Positions 1-12,300 are shown, numbered from the stretch's first letter. The stretch: DNA of 64,000 nt from Adhaeribacter radiodurans (GCF_014075995.1 NZ_CP055153.1:5146001-5210000), one strand, 5' to 3'. Translations and numbers: made by a program. The notes: a model not told the origin generated them from the sequence alone.

Positions 1-541
1 AAACCCGCATAACTCGTAAGTTCTGAATCTTAACGCGGTTATTACCCATTCTACCAGCCATTCGCATACCTTTGAAAACTCTTGAGGGCCAAGAGCAGGC
101 ACCAATAGAACCAGGGTGTCTGGCTCGGTTGTGTTGACCGTGTGTTTGGCCACCAACTCCACCAAAATTATAACGTTTTACTACTCCTTGAAAACCTTTA
201 CCTTTAGATGTTCCAACCACATCTAAAAATTCACCTTCTTCAAAAAGATCAACTCCAATGGTGTCGCCTAATTTAAAAGTTTCATCTTCAGTTCTAAATT
301 CAACAACTTTTGCTTTTGCTGTTGTATCCGCTTTTTTGAAGTGGCCTGCTAACGCTCGCGATACTTTTTTTTCCTTTACTTCACCATAGCCGACTTGTAC
401 AGCTTGGTAACCATCCACTTCAACTGTTTTAACCTGTGTAACTACACACGGTCCCGCTTGGATAAGCGTAGCAGCTATGCTTTTTCCATCAGGAGTGAAG
501 AGGCTTGTCATTCCGATTTTTTTACCGATAATTCCAGGCAT
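1..541 (-). CDS. rplC: 50S ribosomal protein L3 (partial)
   Basis: Large-subunit protein L3, which binds 23S rRNA near the peptidyl-transferase centre. The minus strand from the ATG at 541-539 reads [20 protein letters not shown] and continues with the L3 hallmarks [11 protein letters not shown] and FGGVGGHT. About 180 codons are in the window; the C-terminal end, a few tens of residues, lies beyond the left edge. It is downstream of rpsJ, as in the S10 operon, but the 160-nt gap holds a terminator and a new promoter. Identification is from remembered family sequence and is secure. Confidence 0.97.
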   Translation of the reverse strand, partial: MPGIIGKKIGMTSLFTPDGKSIAATLIQAGPCVVTQVKTVEVDGYQAVQVGYGEVKEKKVSRALAGHFKKADTTAKAKVVEFRTEDETFKLGDTIGVDLFEEGEFLDVVGTSKGKGFQGVVKRYNFGGVGGQTHGQHNRARHPGSIGACSWPSRVFKGMRMAGRMGNNRVKIQNLRVMRV

Positions 542-566
542 TCTACTTGTTTATTTATATATATTA

Positions 567-587
567 CCCTTATCCTTTCGTTAAGGG
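567..587 (-). promoter_or_regulatory. Leader hairpin upstream of rplC
   Basis: Just downstream of the rplC promoter the transcript can fold a 6-bp stem (CCCTTA with TAAGGG) around a loop holding ACGAAAGGA. The first 22 nt of the leader (595 down to 574) closely resemble the tRNA-Tyr/tuf leader at 18281-18260. A role in controlling translation genes is inference. Confidence 0.4.
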
Positions 588-591
588 AGTG

Positions 592-621
592 CAAAGATAC
601 TAAATTTTTATTATTTGCAAA
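592..621 (-). promoter_or_regulatory. Promoter of rplC / S10 genes
   Basis: On the minus strand TTTG (621-618) is followed after 18 nt by TATCTTTG (599-592). This fits the Bacteroidota housekeeping promoter (-33 TTTG, -7 TAnnTTTG). It lies between the rpsJ terminator and the rplC start. Confidence 0.7.
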
Positions 622-650
622 AAATTATTTCACAAATAATCAGGCACATA

Positions 651-679
651 AAAAAACCAGAGATTAACTCTGGTTTTTT
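651..679 (-). terminator. Terminator after rpsJ
   Basis: A perfect 12-bp stem (651-662 with 668-679, CCAGAG/CTCTGG core) with a 5-nt loop and a T tract on either strand. It separates the str genes from rplC. Confidence 0.8.
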
Positions 680-700
680 TATTATAGAAATTATTATTTA

Positions 701-1006
701 TCAAACTTTAATTTCAACATCTACGCCGCTTGGTAATTCTAACTTCATTAATGCATCCACTGTCTTAGAACTAGTAGAATAAATATCTACTAATCTTTTG
801 TAAGTACATAATTGAAATTGCTCCCTTGCTTTTTTATTTACGTGAGGAGATCTCAGTACAGTAAACTTATCCTTCTCTGTTGGTAAAGGAATAGGTCCAC
901 TTACGATTGCACCAGTCGCTTTAACAGCTTTAACAATCTTTTCTGACGATTTGTCAACCAAATTGTGATCGTAAGATTTTAATTTTATTCTTATTTTCTG
1001 ATTCAT
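701..1006 (-). CDS. rpsJ: 30S ribosomal protein S10
   Basis: Small-subunit protein S10, also the NusE partner of NusB in antitermination. The 101-residue length is standard. Visible signatures are [14 protein letters not shown] at the N-terminus, a GPIPLPT segment near residues 38-44 and [13 protein letters not shown] near residues 53-65. It starts 11 nt after fusA, so it ends the rpsL-rpsG-fusA-rpsJ transcript before the hairpin at 651-679. Confidence 0.97.
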   Translation of the reverse strand: MNQKIRIKLKSYDHNLVDKSSEKIVKAVKATGAIVSGPIPLPTEKDKFTVLRSPHVNKKAREQFQLCTYKRLVDIYSTSSKTVDALMKLELPSGVDVEIKV

Positions 1007-1017
1007 TTTATTTACCG

Positions 1018-3117
1018 CTATTTACCAGTTCCTTTAGTTTTTGCAACAATGCCATCTGCTAGGTTTTGCGGCACTTGTTCGTAATGGGAGAATGTTAAGT
1101 TTGCTGTTGCTCTTCCTGAAGTAAGTGTTCTTAAGTCGGTTACATAGCCAAACAATTCTGATAATGGCACATCAGCTTTTACTACTTGCGAACCAGCTTT
1201 AGTATCCATTCCTTTCATTAACCCTCTTCTTCTATTTAAGTCGCCAGTTACCGGACCTGTATATTCGTCAGGAGTAATTACTTCTAATGCCATTATTGGC
1301 TCCAATAATTTTGGAGCACACTTACGTGCCGCTTCTTTAAATCCTTGACGCGCTGCCAATTCAAAAGATAAAGCATCTGAGTCAACTTCATGATATGATC
1401 CATGGAATAAGCGAACCTTCATAGCTTCTATTGGAAATCCTGCCAATACGCCATCTTTCATTGCTTCTTCGAAACCTTTCTGAATAGCTGGAATAAATTC
1501 TTTTGGTATTACCCCACCTACAATGCCGTTTACAAATTCCAGGCCTTGCTTATTATCTTCGCGTGGTCCTAATTCAAACACAATGTCTCCAAATTTACCT
1601 CTACCACCAGATTGCTTTTTATAAGTTTCCCGGTGTTCAACATTTTTGGTAATTGTTTCTTTGTAGGCTACTTGCGGTGCACCTTGGTTAATCTCCACTT
1701 TAAACTCACGCTTTAAGCGGTCCATGATAATTTCTAAGTGAAGCTCTCCCATTCCTCGAAGAATAGTTTGGCCTGTTTCTTGGTCAGTATGTACCTGTAA
1801 AGTTGGATCTTCCTCCACTAACTTACCAATAGCCATACCCATTTTATCAGCATCAGCTTGCGTTTTTGGTTCAATAGCATATCCGATTACTGGTTCAGGA
1901 AAGTCCATTGCTTCTAATACAATCTTAGCATCCTGGGCACACAGAGTATCTCCGGTTTTAATATCTTTAAAACCAACTACAGCTCCAATATCACCGGCAC
2001 TTAGTCTTTCAATTGCATTTTGCTTATTTGCATGCATTTGAAAAATTCTAGAGATTCGTTCTTTATTTTCAGAACGAGTATTATAAACGTAAGAACCTGA
2101 CTCTAATACGCCTGAATAAGCCCGAATAAAACAAAGGCGGCCCACGTAAGGGTCAGTAGCAATTTTGAACGCTAATGCAGCAAAAGGTTCGGTTTCAGAC
2201 GGTTTACGTGCTACTTCTTCTCCAGTATCAGGGTTGGTACCTTTTATACTTTCTTTATCTAATGGAGAAGGGCACAATGCCATTACGTAATCCAACATTG
2301 TTTGAACTCCTTTATTTTTAAAGGAAGATCCACATAACATTGGAACAATCGCCATGTCAATAGTTGCCTTTCTTAGAGCCGTCAATATTTCATCTTCCGT
2401 AATTGATTCCGGATCATCAAAATATTTTTCCATCAAGCTTTCATCGTACTCAGCTACTGCTTCCAGTAACTTTTCACGGTACTCTGTGGCTTCATCCAAC
2501 ATATCATCCGGAATTGGAACTTCAGTAAAGGTCATTCCTTTATCATGTTCATTCCATTCTATTCCCCGGAAGTTTACTAAATCAACTACTCCTCTAAAAT
2601 TATCTTCTGAGCCAATAGGTAATTGTAATGCCACTGCATTACTTCCTAACATTTCTTTTACTTGCCTTACTACTGCCAGGAAGTCTGCACCAGAACGGTC
2701 CATCTTATTAACAAAACCGATGCGGGCTACATTATAATTGTTTGCTAAACGCCAGTTTGTTTCGGATTGTGGTTCTACTCCATCTACCGCACTAAATAAG
2801 AATACTAATCCATCTAATACTCTTAAAGAGCGGTTTACTTCAACAGTAAAATCCACGTGACCAGGAGTATCAATGATGTTTATATGATACTTATTTCCTC
2901 TATAATCCCAGCTAACTGTTGTAGCAGCAGAAGTAATGGTAATACCTCTTTCCTGTTCCTGTTCCATCCAGTCCATAGTTGCCGCTCCGTCATGAACTTC
3001 ACCTATTTTATGGCTTACTCCAGAATAGTAAAGAATACGTTCTGTTGTGGTGGTTTTACCAGCATCAATGTGTGCGGCAATACCAATATTTCTAGTATAT
3101 TTTAAATCGCGAGCCAT
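1018..3117 (-). CDS. fusA: Elongation factor G
   Basis: Translocation GTPase EF-G, 699 residues, full length. GTP-binding motifs are AHIDAGKT (residues 15-22), DTPGH (84-88) and NKMD (138-141), with the switch I region [15 protein letters not shown] before them. Domains II-V follow, including the domain [15 protein letters not shown] region. Only 2 nt separate it from rpsG and 11 nt from rpsJ, so the four genes are clearly cotranscribed. It looks like the canonical copy; a second EF-G elsewhere cannot be excluded. Confidence 0.98.
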   Translation of the reverse strand: MARDLKYTRNIGIAAHIDAGKTTTTERILYYSGVSHKIGEVHDGAATMDWMEQEQERGITITSAATTVSWDYRGNKYHINIIDTPGHVDFTVEVNRSLRVLDGLVFLFSAVDGVEPQSETNWRLANNYNVARIGFVNKMDRSGADFLAVVRQVKEMLGSNAVALQLPIGSEDNFRGVVDLVNFRGIEWNEHDKGMTFTEVPIPDDMLDEATEYREKLLEAVAEYDESLMEKYFDDPESITEDEILTALRKATIDMAIVPMLCGSSFKNKGVQTMLDYVMALCPSPLDKESIKGTNPDTGEEVARKPSETEPFAALAFKIATDPYVGRLCFIRAYSGVLESGSYVYNTRSENKERISRIFQMHANKQNAIERLSAGDIGAVVGFKDIKTGDTLCAQDAKIVLEAMDFPEPVIGYAIEPKTQADADKMGMAIGKLVEEDPTLQVHTDQETGQTILRGMGELHLEIIMDRLKREFKVEINQGAPQVAYKETITKNVEHRETYKKQSGGRGKFGDIVFELGPREDNKQGLEFVNGIVGGVIPKEFIPAIQKGFEEAMKDGVLAGFPIEAMKVRLFHGSYHEVDSDALSFELAARQGFKEAARKCAPKLLEPIMALEVITPDEYTGPVTGDLNRRRGLMKGMDTKAGSQVVKADVPLSELFGYVTDLRTLTSGRATANLTFSHYEQVPQNLADGIVAKTKGTGK

Positions 3118-3119
3118 TT

Positions 3120-3587
3120 CTAAAATCTAAAATGCGAGAAGGCTTTATTTGCTTCAGCCATCCGGTGGGTATCATCTTTTTTCTTAACAGCCGCACCTTC
3201 ACCTTTAGCTGCAGCAATTATTTCTCCAGCTAGTTTATCCGTCATAGTTTTTTCGCCACGCTTTCTTGCGTACAGAATCATCCATTTAATGCCTAATGAG
3301 ATTTTTCTGTCTGGTCTAACTTCCGTTGGCACTTGGAAAGTAGCTCCTCCTACACGACGGCTTTTAACCTCCACACTAGGCATAATATTATTTAATGCCT
3401 TTCTCCAAGTCTCTAACCCATTTTCTTTTGTTCTCTTCTCCACTACTTCACAAGCATCGTAAAAAATATTATATGCGATACTTTTCTTCCCATCGTACAT
3501 GAGGTAATTAACGAACCTTGTAACTAAGGTTTCTTTGTACTTAGGATCTGGAAGGAGAATTCTATTTTTAGGTTTTGCTTTTCTCAT
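3120..3587 (-). CDS. rpsG: 30S ribosomal protein S7
   Basis: Primary 16S rRNA-binding protein of the small-subunit head, 155 residues, the normal length. It starts [17 protein letters not shown] and carries the conserved [20 protein letters not shown] stretch near residues 72-91. It lies between rpsL (15-nt gap) and fusA (2-nt gap) in the str operon. Confidence 0.97.
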   Translation of the reverse strand: MRKAKPKNRILLPDPKYKETLVTRFVNYLMYDGKKSIAYNIFYDACEVVEKRTKENGLETWRKALNNIMPSVEVKSRRVGGATFQVPTEVRPDRKISLGIKWMILYARKRGEKTMTDKLAGEIIAAAKGEGAAVKKKDDTHRMAEANKAFSHFRF

Positions 3588-3602
3588 CTTATTAAAACAA
3601 TG

Positions 3603-4025
3603 TTATTTTTTCTTCTTAGCAGGTGCTCCTTTTCCTGCAGCTGCAGCTTGTCCCGGTTTCGGACGTTTTGCTCCGTATTTAGATCTTCTTTGCAATCTAC
3701 CATTTACTCCTGCGGTGTCTAAAGCTCCACGGATTATATGATATCTAACTCCTGGCAAATCTTTTACCCTTCCACCCCGGATTAATACGATCGAGTGTTC
3801 CTGTAAATTATGACCCTCACCTGGAATATAGGCGTTCACCTCTTTTCCGTTGGTTAACCGCACGCGAGCCACTTTACGCATTGCAGAATTTGGCTTTTTT
3901 GGAGTAGTTGTGTAAACACGGGTACACACGCCTCTTCTTTGTGGGCATGAATCTAAGGCAGGAGATTTTGATTTAGTTGTTAATTTTTCTCTACCCTTTC
4001 TTACTAATTGCTGTATAGTAGGCAT
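3603..4025 (-). CDS. rpsL: 30S ribosomal protein S12
   Basis: Decoding-site protein S12, 140 residues. It begins [12 protein letters not shown] and has [12 protein letters not shown] and the loop [11 protein letters not shown]. The lysines whose change gives streptomycin resistance in other species (in PKKPNS and in GRVKDLPG) are the wild-type residues. The tail from about residue 118 is an Ala/Lys-rich extension ending in four lysines, longer than in enterobacteria. First gene of the str operon, with its own promoter upstream at 4072-4103. Confidence 0.97.
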   Translation of the reverse strand: MPTIQQLVRKGREKLTTKSKSPALDSCPQRRGVCTRVYTTTPKKPNSAMRKVARVRLTNGKEVNAYIPGEGHNLQEHSIVLIRGGRVKDLPGVRYHIIRGALDTAGVNGRLQRRSKYGAKRPKPGQAAAAGKGAPAKKKK

Positions 4026-4071
4026 TTACTAATTTTTTATTATTAAAATGGTGTTATTCCAAATTGGATTG

Positions 4072-4103
4072 CAAAGGTATATAAAATACTCTGCAATATC
4101 AAA
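4072..4103 (-). promoter_or_regulatory. str operon promoter
   Basis: Minus strand TTTG (4103-4100), 20 nt, then TACCTTTG (4079-4072): a good Bacteroidota promoter. The leader downstream contains a short palindrome at 4058-4068 (TCC...GGA) before the rpsL start at 4025. Confidence 0.7.
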
Positions 4104-4203
4104 AAATTTAATAAAGTAATTCTGAAGCACTTAGTATTTTCTAATACCTAACCCGCACTAGTAAGTACAAATAAGATTTTCTATTATATTGTTTATAAAT
4201 TAT

Positions 4204-4241
4204 AAGCACAAATTAATTCTGATTAGGCCTAATTTGTGCTT
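4204..4241 (-). terminator. Hairpin after the small orphan gene
   Basis: Perfect 12-bp stem, 4204-4215 with 4230-4241, 14-nt loop, 11 nt past the stop of the gene at 4253. The following T tract is weak on the minus strand, so termination may be partial. Confidence 0.6.
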
Positions 4242-4252
4242 TGAAACTATCT

Positions 4253-4441
4253 TTAATCCTGAATTGCTTTAATTATTTCCTTTACTTTTGCGTATTCTTG
4301 TTCTACCTTATCTTTTGGATTTGCTACTTCTTCCTGTAAGATAATTACCTTCGCTGGTCCTTCACATTTATTTTTATAGTAATCTGGAAGTTCAATTACT
4401 CCATCAGCTTCTATAATTGTATTAAATTCTATTGCTTTCAT
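4253..4441 (-). CDS. Small antitoxin-like hypothetical protein
   Basis: I do not recognise a named family. The second ATG (4441) is preferred over 4453 because the product then begins MKAIEFNTIIEADGVIELPDYY, a short beta-rich start of the kind seen in AbrB-like or orphan antitoxins. The remaining half is charged and helical (DKVEQEYAKVKEIIKAIQD). Length is 62 residues. No toxin partner lies beside it: the next gene downstream is rpsL and upstream is the rpoC operon terminator. The gene appears intact; function is inference only. Confidence 0.55.
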   Translation of the reverse strand: MKAIEFNTIIEADGVIELPDYYKNKCEGPAKVIILQEEVANPKDKVEQEYAKVKEIIKAIQD

Positions 4442-4537
4442 ACTGTTTCTCATTTATTATGTTCTTTTTACGACACATAAGTTTCGGATGAAAGTATTAT
4501 TTCAAGTTTTTTATATTACTAAATAATCAGTTAATAA

Positions 4538-4568
4538 AAAAGCCCTTGTTTTATAAACAAGGGCTTTT
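4538..4568 (-). terminator. Terminator of the rpoBC operon
   Basis: Perfect 14-bp stem (4538-4551 with 4555-4568, GCCCTTG/CAAGGGC core), 3-nt loop and a T tract on the minus strand. It lies 20 nt past the DUF3467 stop. Confidence 0.9.
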
Positions 4569-4587
4569 ACTTGTAATCACATTACCT

Positions 4588-4911
4588 TTAAGCTTCCCCT
4601 ATATTATTTCCGAAATTCATTGGAAAACTAGGTTCTTCTTGGGTTTGTTTGATAGTGCCAAAAGAGCTTTCAAATCGTTGAATATTATCGGCTAGCGCTG
4701 CTAATAATCTCTTAGCATGCTCTGGGGTAATAACTATTCTCGATTTTACTTTAGCTTTTGGAATTCCTGGCATTAATCGTATAAAATCAATCACAAATTC
4801 ACTGCTTGAATGAGCAATCATTGCCAAATTAGCATATTCGCCTTCTGCTATTTCTTCAGAAAGCTCAATATTAATTTGGTTTTGTTCACCTTTCGATGCT
4901 TCTCTGGCCAT
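4588..4911 (-). CDS. DUF3467 domain-containing protein
   Basis: A 107-residue protein matching the DUF3467 pattern: NQINIELSEEIAEGEYANL, then SSSEFVIDFIRLMPG, then a helix containing ITPEHAKRLLAALADNI. The start at 4911 (MAREASK) is chosen over an upstream in-frame ATG at 4968 because the longer form would run into the end of rpoC. It begins 5 nt after the rpoC stop and ends just before the operon terminator, so it is cotranscribed with RNA polymerase. From memory this gene follows rpoC in many Bacteroidota. Its biochemical role is not known to me. Confidence 0.88.
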   Translation of the reverse strand: MAREASKGEQNQINIELSEEIAEGEYANLAMIAHSSSEFVIDFIRLMPGIPKAKVKSRIVITPEHAKRLLAALADNIQRFESSFGTIKQTQEEPSFPMNFGNNIGEA

Positions 4912-4915
4912 GATT

Positions 4916-7900
4916 TTATCTGTTTTGTAATTCCGATTGTCTTGCTTTAGTTGTTTGTTTAGAAGCAATTAAAGCATCATATTCTTCTTTAGAACCTACT
5001 ATTAAGTTGTTGTACTCTCGTAAACCTGTTCCTGCTGGAATCAAGTGACCAACAATAACGTTTTCTTTTAATCCTAACAGCTCATCAGCCTTGCCTTTAA
5101 TGGCTGCTTCGCTTAACACTTTAGTAGTCTCCTGGAAGGATGCAGCAGAAATCCAGCTTTGAGTACCTAACGACGCTTGTGTAATACCTTGCAAGGTCGG
5201 TTTAGATACGGCTGGTTGAGCATCCCGGACGGTTACTGCACGGAGATCACGACGTTTCAAGCTTGAGTTTTCATCGCGTAAACGGCGAGAAGTTACAATC
5301 TGGCCTGGTTTCAAATTAGTAGAATCTCCAGAGTCTTCCACTACTTTCATGTCAATAATGGTATCGTTTTCTTCCATGAAAGTAACTTTATCCACCACTT
5401 GATTTTCAAGGAAGGTAGTATCTCCTGGATCAATTACCATAACTTTCTGCATCATCTGGCGAACGACAACTTCAATGTGTTTATCGTTGATTTTTACACC
5501 TTGTAAACGATAAACTTCCTGAATCTCATTTACCAAATACTCCTGAACGGCACCTGGACCTTGAATATTCAGAATATCGGTTGGCGTAATAGCTCCATCT
5601 GACAATGGTAAACCAGCCCTCACAAAATCATTATCTTGTACCAGGATGTGTTTTGATAATGGCACCATGTATTTTTTCTTCACGCCATCTTTCGATTCAA
5701 TGAAGATTTCCCGGTTACCACGTTTCACACCACCATAAGATACCACACCATCAATTTCAGAAACTACTGCGGGGTTAGATGGGTTACGGGCTTCAAATAA
5801 TTCAGTTACCCGAGGCAGACCACCTGTAATATCTCTGGTTTTACCAATAGCACGTGGAATTTTTGCTAAAATCTGGCCAGCACGGATTTGTTCTCCATCT
5901 TCTACCGTTAAGTGCGCTCCTACTGGTATATTGTACCCTTTGCTTTCGCCGTTACTTGGATTTACTACAATTGATGGATTCTGGGTTTTATCTTTTGTTT
6001 CTATAATCACTTTTTCCCGGTGACCAGTCTGTTCATCAGATTCTTCCCGGAAAGTAATACCTTCAATGAGGGCTTCATAAGAAATTAAACCATCAAACTC
6101 TGAAAGAATAACGGCATTATACGGATCCCAAGAACAAATTTCATCGCCTTTCGTGATGGTTTGTCCTTCTTCTACTGTTAAGAAAGATCCATAAGGCACG
6201 TGATTGGAGATCAAAATTTTGTTAGTACCTGGTTCTACAATTCTTACTTCACCAGAACGTCCCATTACTACTTTAACGGTATTTCCTTCGTTGTTAACTG
6301 TTTCTATGGTCCGAACATCTTCAAACTCGATTTCTCCGGTAAATTTGGCACGAATAGCCGCATCTACCGCAATGTTTGAAGCGGTACCACCTACGTGGAA
6401 TGTACGAAGAGTTAACTGGGTACCTGGTTCACCAATTGATTGAGCGGCAATAACACCAACTGCTTCACCTTTCTGTACCATACGGCCAGAAGAAAGATTA
6501 CGACCATAGCATTTTGCACAGATACCACGCTTGCTTTCACAAGTTAATACAGATCGGATCTCTACTGTTTCAATGCTGGTAGCTTCAATCTTTTTGGTAA
6601 TTTCTTCTGTAATTTCGCTTCCAGCTTCTAAAATCATTTCATTAGTAACCGGGTCAATTACGTCATGCACATTGACCCGACCCAAGATACGCTCTGAAAG
6701 AGATTCTACAATATCTTCATTGTCTTTTAAAGCACTTACTTCCAGACCACGTAAAGTACCGCAATCTTCTTCGTTCACAATAACATCTTGCGATACGTCT
6801 ACTAAACGACGGGTCAGATAACCAGCATCTGCAGTTTTAAGTGCAGTATCCGCTAAACCTTTCCGAGCACCGTGAGTCGAAATAAAGTACTCAATTACAT
6901 CTAAACCTTCTTTAAAGTTAGAAAGAATCGGGTTTTCAATAATCTCACCTACTGAACCCTGTAATGACTTCTGTGGCTTTGCCATCAGACCCCGCATACC
7001 ACCTAACTGACGAATCTGCTCACGGGAACCACGGGCTCCAGAGTGCATCATCATGTAGATAGAGTTAAAACCTTGATCGTCTTTTTCCAGACGGCTCATC
7101 AGGGTTTCAGTAATTTGGTTGTTAATACGAGTCCAAATATCAATTACTTGGTTGTATCGTTCGTTGTCCGTAATCAGACCCATAGAGTAGTTTGCCCAAA
7201 CAGCATCTACATCTTTTTTAGCCTGCTCAACCAGGATGTCTTTTTCTTTTGGAATTACAATATCACCTAATCCCATAGAAAGGCCACCTTTATAAGCTGA
7301 CTGGAACCCTAAGGTTTTAATATCATCCAGGAATTGGGCTGTACGAGCCATACCCGTTGCTTTAAACACACGGGAAATAATTTGTTGCAGCTTTTTCTTA
7401 GTTAGCAGCTCGTCCACGAAACCAACTTCTTCTGGCACAAACTGATTAAATAACACCCGACCAGCTACAGTTTCGATTACTTTCGTAACGATTTTGTCAT
7501 TTTCATCCAGAACGTTAGTCCTAACCTTAATATAGGCATGTTTAGATAATTGCCCTTCGTTAATAGCAATGATTACTTCTTCTGCACTATAGAAAATTCT
7601 ACCTTCCCCAGCAATCTTCTCAGTTTCAGTGGTACGCTTACCTTTAGTTACATAATACAAACCCAATACCATGTCCTGAGATGGTACAGCAATAGGAGCA
7701 CCATTGGCAGGGTTCAAGATATTATGGGAGGCCAACATTAACATAGAAGCTTCCAAAATAGCTGCTGGTCCCAGTGGTACGTGCACCGCCATTTGGTCAC
7801 CGTCAAAGTCAGCGTTGAATGCGGTACATACTAATGGATGTAGCTGAATCGCTTTACCTTCAATCAGTTTTGGCTGAAAAGCTTGAATACCTAAACGGTG

Positions 7901-9229
7901 CAGAGTTGGAGCGCGGTTAAGTAATACAGGATGTCCTTTCAATACATTTTCTAAGATATCCCATACAACCGGATCTTTGCGGTCCACAATTTTTTTAGCC
8001 GATTTTACTGTTTTGACAATACCCCGCTCAATCAGTTTACGAATAATGAACGGCTTGAAAAGCTCGGCTGCCATATTTTTAGGTAAACCGCATTCATGCA
8101 ATTTAAGCTCCGGACCTACTACAATAACCGAACGACCAGAATAGTCAACCCGCTTACCTAATAAGTTCTGACGGAAACGACCTTGCTTACCTTTCAACAT
8201 ATCGGAAAGAGATTTCAAGGCCCGGTTACCTTCTGCCCGAACTGCATTAACTTTACGAGAGTTGTCAAATAAAGAGTCGACAGCTTCCTGTAACATTCGC
8301 TTCTCATTCCGCAGAATTACCTCTGGCGCTTTAATCTCAATCAAACGCTTTAAGCGGTTATTGCGGATTATAACCCGACGATATAAGTCGTTCAAGTCAG
8401 AAGTAGCAAAACGACCACCATCTAATGGAACTAATGGCCGTAATTCTGGCGGAATAACCGGTACCATGCGAATAACCATCCACTCCGGCCTATTTTCAAT
8501 GCGGGTAGCCGCATCCCGGAAGGCTTCTACAACGCGCAAACGTTTTAAAGCCTCTCCTTTACGTTGCTGAGAAGTTTCATGCGCAGCAGAATAACGTAAT
8601 TCATAAGACAAGTCATCAAGGTTTATGCGGGTTAATAATAACTCCAGCGCCTCAGCACCCATCTTAGCAATAAATTTATTCGGATCGCTGTTATCCAGCA
8701 TCTGATTTTCGCGCGGAAGTTTATCTACCATATCCAGGTATTCATCTTCCGTTAAGAAATCTAAAGTATTTACGCCATCTTCTGCTAATATACCTGGCTG
8801 CACTACTACATACCGCTCGTAGTAAATAATTTGGTCGAGCTTCTTAGTTGGTAAGCCTAGTAAATAGCCTATTTTATTTGGCAAGGATTTAAAGTACCAA
8901 ATATGAGCAACAGGTACTACTAACTCTATATGCCCCATGCGTTCGCGACGTACTTTCTTTTCGGTAACTTCAACCCCGCAACGGTCACAGATAATACCTT
9001 TATATCTGATTCTTTTGTATTTACCGCAGTGACATTCCCAATCTTTAACTGGACCAAAAATTCTCTCACAGAACAATCCTCCCATTTCTGGTTTATATGT
9101 TCTGTAATTGATAGTTTCTGGCTTTGTTACTTCGCCGTTCGACCGCTCCAGAATGGATTCCGGAGAAGAAAGGCTAATTGTGATTTTGGAAAAGTCCTGA
9201 ACTAGTTTTTTATTTTTTGCAAATGTCAT
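4916..9229 (-). CDS. rpoC: DNA-directed RNA polymerase subunit beta'
   Basis: Catalytic large subunit, 1437 residues, normal for Bacteroidota. The N-terminal zinc site is visible (Cys66, Cys68, Cys81, Cys84). The absolutely conserved Mg-binding loop NADFDGDQM is at residues 472-480. The later segment [19 protein letters not shown] gives a second zinc site and precedes [18 protein letters not shown] of the trigger-loop region. Transcribed after rpoB with a 102-nt spacer holding a hairpin, and followed at 5 nt by the DUF3467 gene. No disruption is seen. Confidence 0.99.
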   Translation of the reverse strand: MTFAKNKKLVQDFSKITISLSSPESILERSNGEVTKPETINYRTYKPEMGGLFCERIFGPVKDWECHCGKYKRIRYKGIICDRCGVEVTEKKVRRERMGHIELVVPVAHIWYFKSLPNKIGYLLGLPTKKLDQIIYYERYVVVQPGILAEDGVNTLDFLTEDEYLDMVDKLPRENQMLDNSDPNKFIAKMGAEALELLLTRINLDDLSYELRYSAAHETSQQRKGEALKRLRVVEAFRDAATRIENRPEWMVIRMVPVIPPELRPLVPLDGGRFATSDLNDLYRRVIIRNNRLKRLIEIKAPEVILRNEKRMLQEAVDSLFDNSRKVNAVRAEGNRALKSLSDMLKGKQGRFRQNLLGKRVDYSGRSVIVVGPELKLHECGLPKNMAAELFKPFIIRKLIERGIVKTVKSAKKIVDRKDPVVWDILENVLKGHPVLLNRAPTLHRLGIQAFQPKLIEGKAIQLHPLVCTAFNADFDGDQMAVHVPLGPAAILEASMLMLASHNILNPANGAPIAVPSQDMVLGLYYVTKGKRTTETEKIAGEGRIFYSAEEVIIAINEGQLSKHAYIKVRTNVLDENDKIVTKVIETVAGRVLFNQFVPEEVGFVDELLTKKKLQQIISRVFKATGMARTAQFLDDIKTLGFQSAYKGGLSMGLGDIVIPKEKDILVEQAKKDVDAVWANYSMGLITDNERYNQVIDIWTRINNQITETLMSRLEKDDQGFNSIYMMMHSGARGSREQIRQLGGMRGLMAKPQKSLQGSVGEIIENPILSNFKEGLDVIEYFISTHGARKGLADTALKTADAGYLTRRLVDVSQDVIVNEEDCGTLRGLEVSALKDNEDIVESLSERILGRVNVHDVIDPVTNEMILEAGSEITEEITKKIEATSIETVEIRSVLTCESKRGICAKCYGRNLSSGRMVQKGEAVGVIAAQSIGEPGTQLTLRTFHVGGTASNIAVDAAIRAKFTGEIEFEDVRTIETVNNEGNTVKVVMGRSGEVRIVEPGTNKILISNHVPYGSFLTVEEGQTITKGDEICSWDPYNAVILSEFDGLISYEALIEGITFREESDEQTGHREKVIIETKDKTQNPSIVVNPSNGESKGYNIPVGAHLTVEDGEQIRAGQILAKIPRAIGKTRDITGGLPRVTELFEARNPSNPAVVSEIDGVVSYGGVKRGNREIFIESKDGVKKKYMVPLSKHILVQDNDFVRAGLPLSDGAITPTDILNIQGPGAVQEYLVNEIQEVYRLQGVKINDKHIEVVVRQMMQKVMVIDPGDTTFLENQVVDKVTFMEENDTIIDMKVVEDSGDSTNLKPGQIVTSRRLRDENSSLKRRDLRAVTVRDAQPAVSKPTLQGITQASLGTQSWISAASFQETTKVLSEAAIKGKADELLGLKENVIVGHLIPAGTGLREYNNLIVGSKEEYDALIASKQTTKARQSELQNR

Positions 9230-9285
9230 TTTTCAGATTTGAAAATTTTACAATTTGTCTCTTTAAAGAATAGAACGAATATTAA

Positions 9286-9309
9286 GCAAGAAACATTTCT
9301 ATTTCTTGC
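9286..9309 (-). other. Hairpin in the rpoB-rpoC spacer
   Basis: An 8-bp stem (9286-9293 with 9302-9309, GCAAGAAA/TTTCTTGC) and 8-nt loop in the 102-nt spacer. No T tract follows on the minus strand, so RNA processing or pausing is more likely than termination; that is inference. Confidence 0.45.
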
Positions 9310-9331
9310 CTAATAATTAATTCTACCTCAA

Positions 9332-12300
9332 TTAATCTAATGTGATTTCAAGTGCCAAGCCTCTTAACTCATGAATCAATACATTAAATGATTCAGGAAT
9401 ATTTGGTTTTGGCAACACATCGCCTTTTACAATAGCCTCGTAAGCCTTCGCTCTTCCGATCACATCATCTGATTTTACCGTTAAGATCTCCTGTAAGACA
9501 TGGGATGCACCAAATGCCTCCAAAGCCCACACTTCCATCTCACCGAAACGCTGACCACCGAATTGAGCTTTACCACCTAACGGCTGTTGCGTAATAAGTG
9601 AATACGGTCCAATAGAACGCGCGTGCATCTTATCATCCACTAAGTGCCCTAATTTGAGCATATAAATTACACCAACTGTTACAGGTTGATCAAATTTATC
9701 GCCGGTTAATCCATCATACAGATAAGTACGACCATAACGAGGAACACCTGCTTCGGCCAACTCAGCAGACACCTGCTCTTCCGAAGCACCGTCGAATATT
9801 GGAGTAGCGTATTTTTTACCTAATCTCAAACCTGCCCAGCCCAATACTGTTTCGTAAATCTGACCGATGTTCATCCGCGATGGTACCCCGAGTGGATTTA
9901 AAACTATATCCATTGGTGTTCCATCTTCTAAAAATGGCATATCTTCTTCGCGAACAATACGAGCTACTACCCCTTTATTACCATGGCGACCAGCCATTTT
10001 ATCACCAACTTTAAGCTTACGCTTTTTAGCAATATAAACTTTTGCCAATTGCACTATACCTGCTGGTAATTCATCACCTACTTCTAAGGTAAAGCGTTCC
10101 CGCTTAAACCGAGCCGAAATATTGTTACGACGCTTGTTATAATTCTTAACCAGCCCAATAACCATATTATTGATACGATCGTCAGCAGTCCAGTTTTCCA
10201 AAATCAGGTCCTTAAATAAGTTAACCTCTTCTGGAACGGCATAATTACTTTCGTCCTTATATGGGTTCTTATCTGGGAATAAATTTTCGGCGATATTTTT
10301 CCGTGAAAATTTCACGCCTTTCGACATGATTTCATCTCCGAATTTATGCTTTATACCATTGGCAATTTGTCCATCAAGCAAGGTGGTAAGTTTATCCACC
10401 ATTATGTTTTTAACAGCTTTCAACTCACTGTTATAATGGGATTTTAAATCTTCCACTTCTTTCTTAGACTTAGCCCGCAGGTTTTTATCTTTTTTCGGAC
10501 GCGAGAATAATTTTGTCTCAATTACCACACCATTTAAAGAAGGCGGTGCTTTAAGCGAGGCATCCTTCACATCACCAGCTTTATCCCCAAATATGGCACG
10601 TAGTAATTTTTCTTCCGGAGTTGGATCAGTTTCTCCTTTAGGAGTGATTTTACCAATCAGAATATCACCTTCTTTAACTTCCGCTCCGCGACGGATAATA
10701 CCATTTTCATCTAAGTTCCGGACTGCTTCTTCGCTTACATTTGGAATTTCAGAAGTTAATTCTTCTTCACCACGTTTCGTTTCACGAACTTCCAACTCGA
10801 ATTCTTCAATGTGGATAGAGGTAAATACATCATCTCGAACAACTTTCTCCGAAATAACAATTGCATCCTCGAAGTTATAACCTTGCCAAGGCATGAAGGC
10901 AACTTGTAAGTTACGACCTAAAGCTAATTCACCATCATTAGTAGCATATCCTTCGCATAATGCCTGTCCTTTTCTAACTACCTCACCTTTATGTACAATC
11001 GGCATTAGATTGATACAGGTATCCTGGTTAGTTCTCCGGAACTTAATAAGGTCGTAGGTTACGTACTCAGCGTCAAAGCTGACAAGCTTATCGTCTTCGC
11101 TCAGGTCGTATTTTACTACTACCTTATTTGCATCTACATACTCCACTATACCTGAACCTTCAGCTACAATTAAAGTACGTGAATCAATAGCAGCCCGACC
11201 CTCTAAACCTGTACCAACAATAGGTGCCTGTGGTTTTAATAATGGTACCGCCTGGCGTTGCATATTCGATCCCATCAAAGCCCGGTTAGCATCATCATGC
11301 TCCAAGAATGGAATCAATGAGGCCGCTACTGATACGATTTGATTAGGTGCAACATCCATATAGGTATAAGTAGATGGCTCTGTTACTGGGAAGTCACCTT
11401 CAAATCGTCCTTTCACTCTATCATTCAAGAAATTCCCTCTTTCGTCAATGATTGCATTCGCTTGAGCAATATGGTGAGTATCTTCTTCTTCGGCAGTCAA
11501 ATAAACTACTCCTGTTTCTACTTCTACTTTACCATCTGTAACCTTGCGGTAAGGAGTTTCAATAAAGCCCATATTATTCACGCGTGCGTGTACACACAAC
11601 GAAGAAATCAGACCAATATTAGGTCCTTCCGGTGTTTCAATTGTACACAAACGACCATAATGGGTATAATGCACGTCACGTACCTCAAATCCTGCTCTTT
11701 CCCGGGAAAGACCTCCTGGCCCTAAAGCTGACACCCGCCGTTTGTGCGTAATCTCTGCTAACGGATTAGTTTGATCCATGAACTGAGATAATTGGTTCGT
11801 TCCAAAGAAAGAGTTAATAACAGAAGAAAGTGTTCTTGCATTGATTAAATCAACTGGCTTAAACTCTTCATTATCCCGAACGTTCATCCGTTCTTTAATG
11901 GTACGGGCCATACGAGCTAAGCCAACACCAAATTGCGCATATAATTGCTCTCCAACTGTACGAACCCGGCGATTGCTTAAGTGGTCAATATCATCAACAA
12001 CAGCTTTGGAATTAATTAAACCAATGAGGTACTTTACGATTAATACTATATCCTCATTAGTCAGAACTTTAGCATCCCAGTTATTATCTAAGCCTAACTT
12101 CTTGTTAATCCGATAACGTCCAACATCACCTAAATCATAACGTTTGTCGGAGAAGAATAACTTTTGGATTATATCCCTAGCCGTTTCCACGTCAGGAGCT
12201 TCTGTATTCCGCAATTGACGGTAGATTTGTTCAACTGCTTCTTGCTCTGAATTTGAATTATCTTTTTGTAAAGTATTATAGATGATTGTATAATCCGCAA

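Noticed and set aside
2354-2737. Plus-strand reading frame inside fusA
   Set aside because: Shadow of a strongly conserved minus-strand gene, serine-rich and without family features; the same holds for other long frames opposite rpoB and rpoC.
4912-4968. Longer start for the DUF3467 gene
   Set aside because: It would overlap the end of rpoC and adds residues unlike the family; ATG at 4911 fits.
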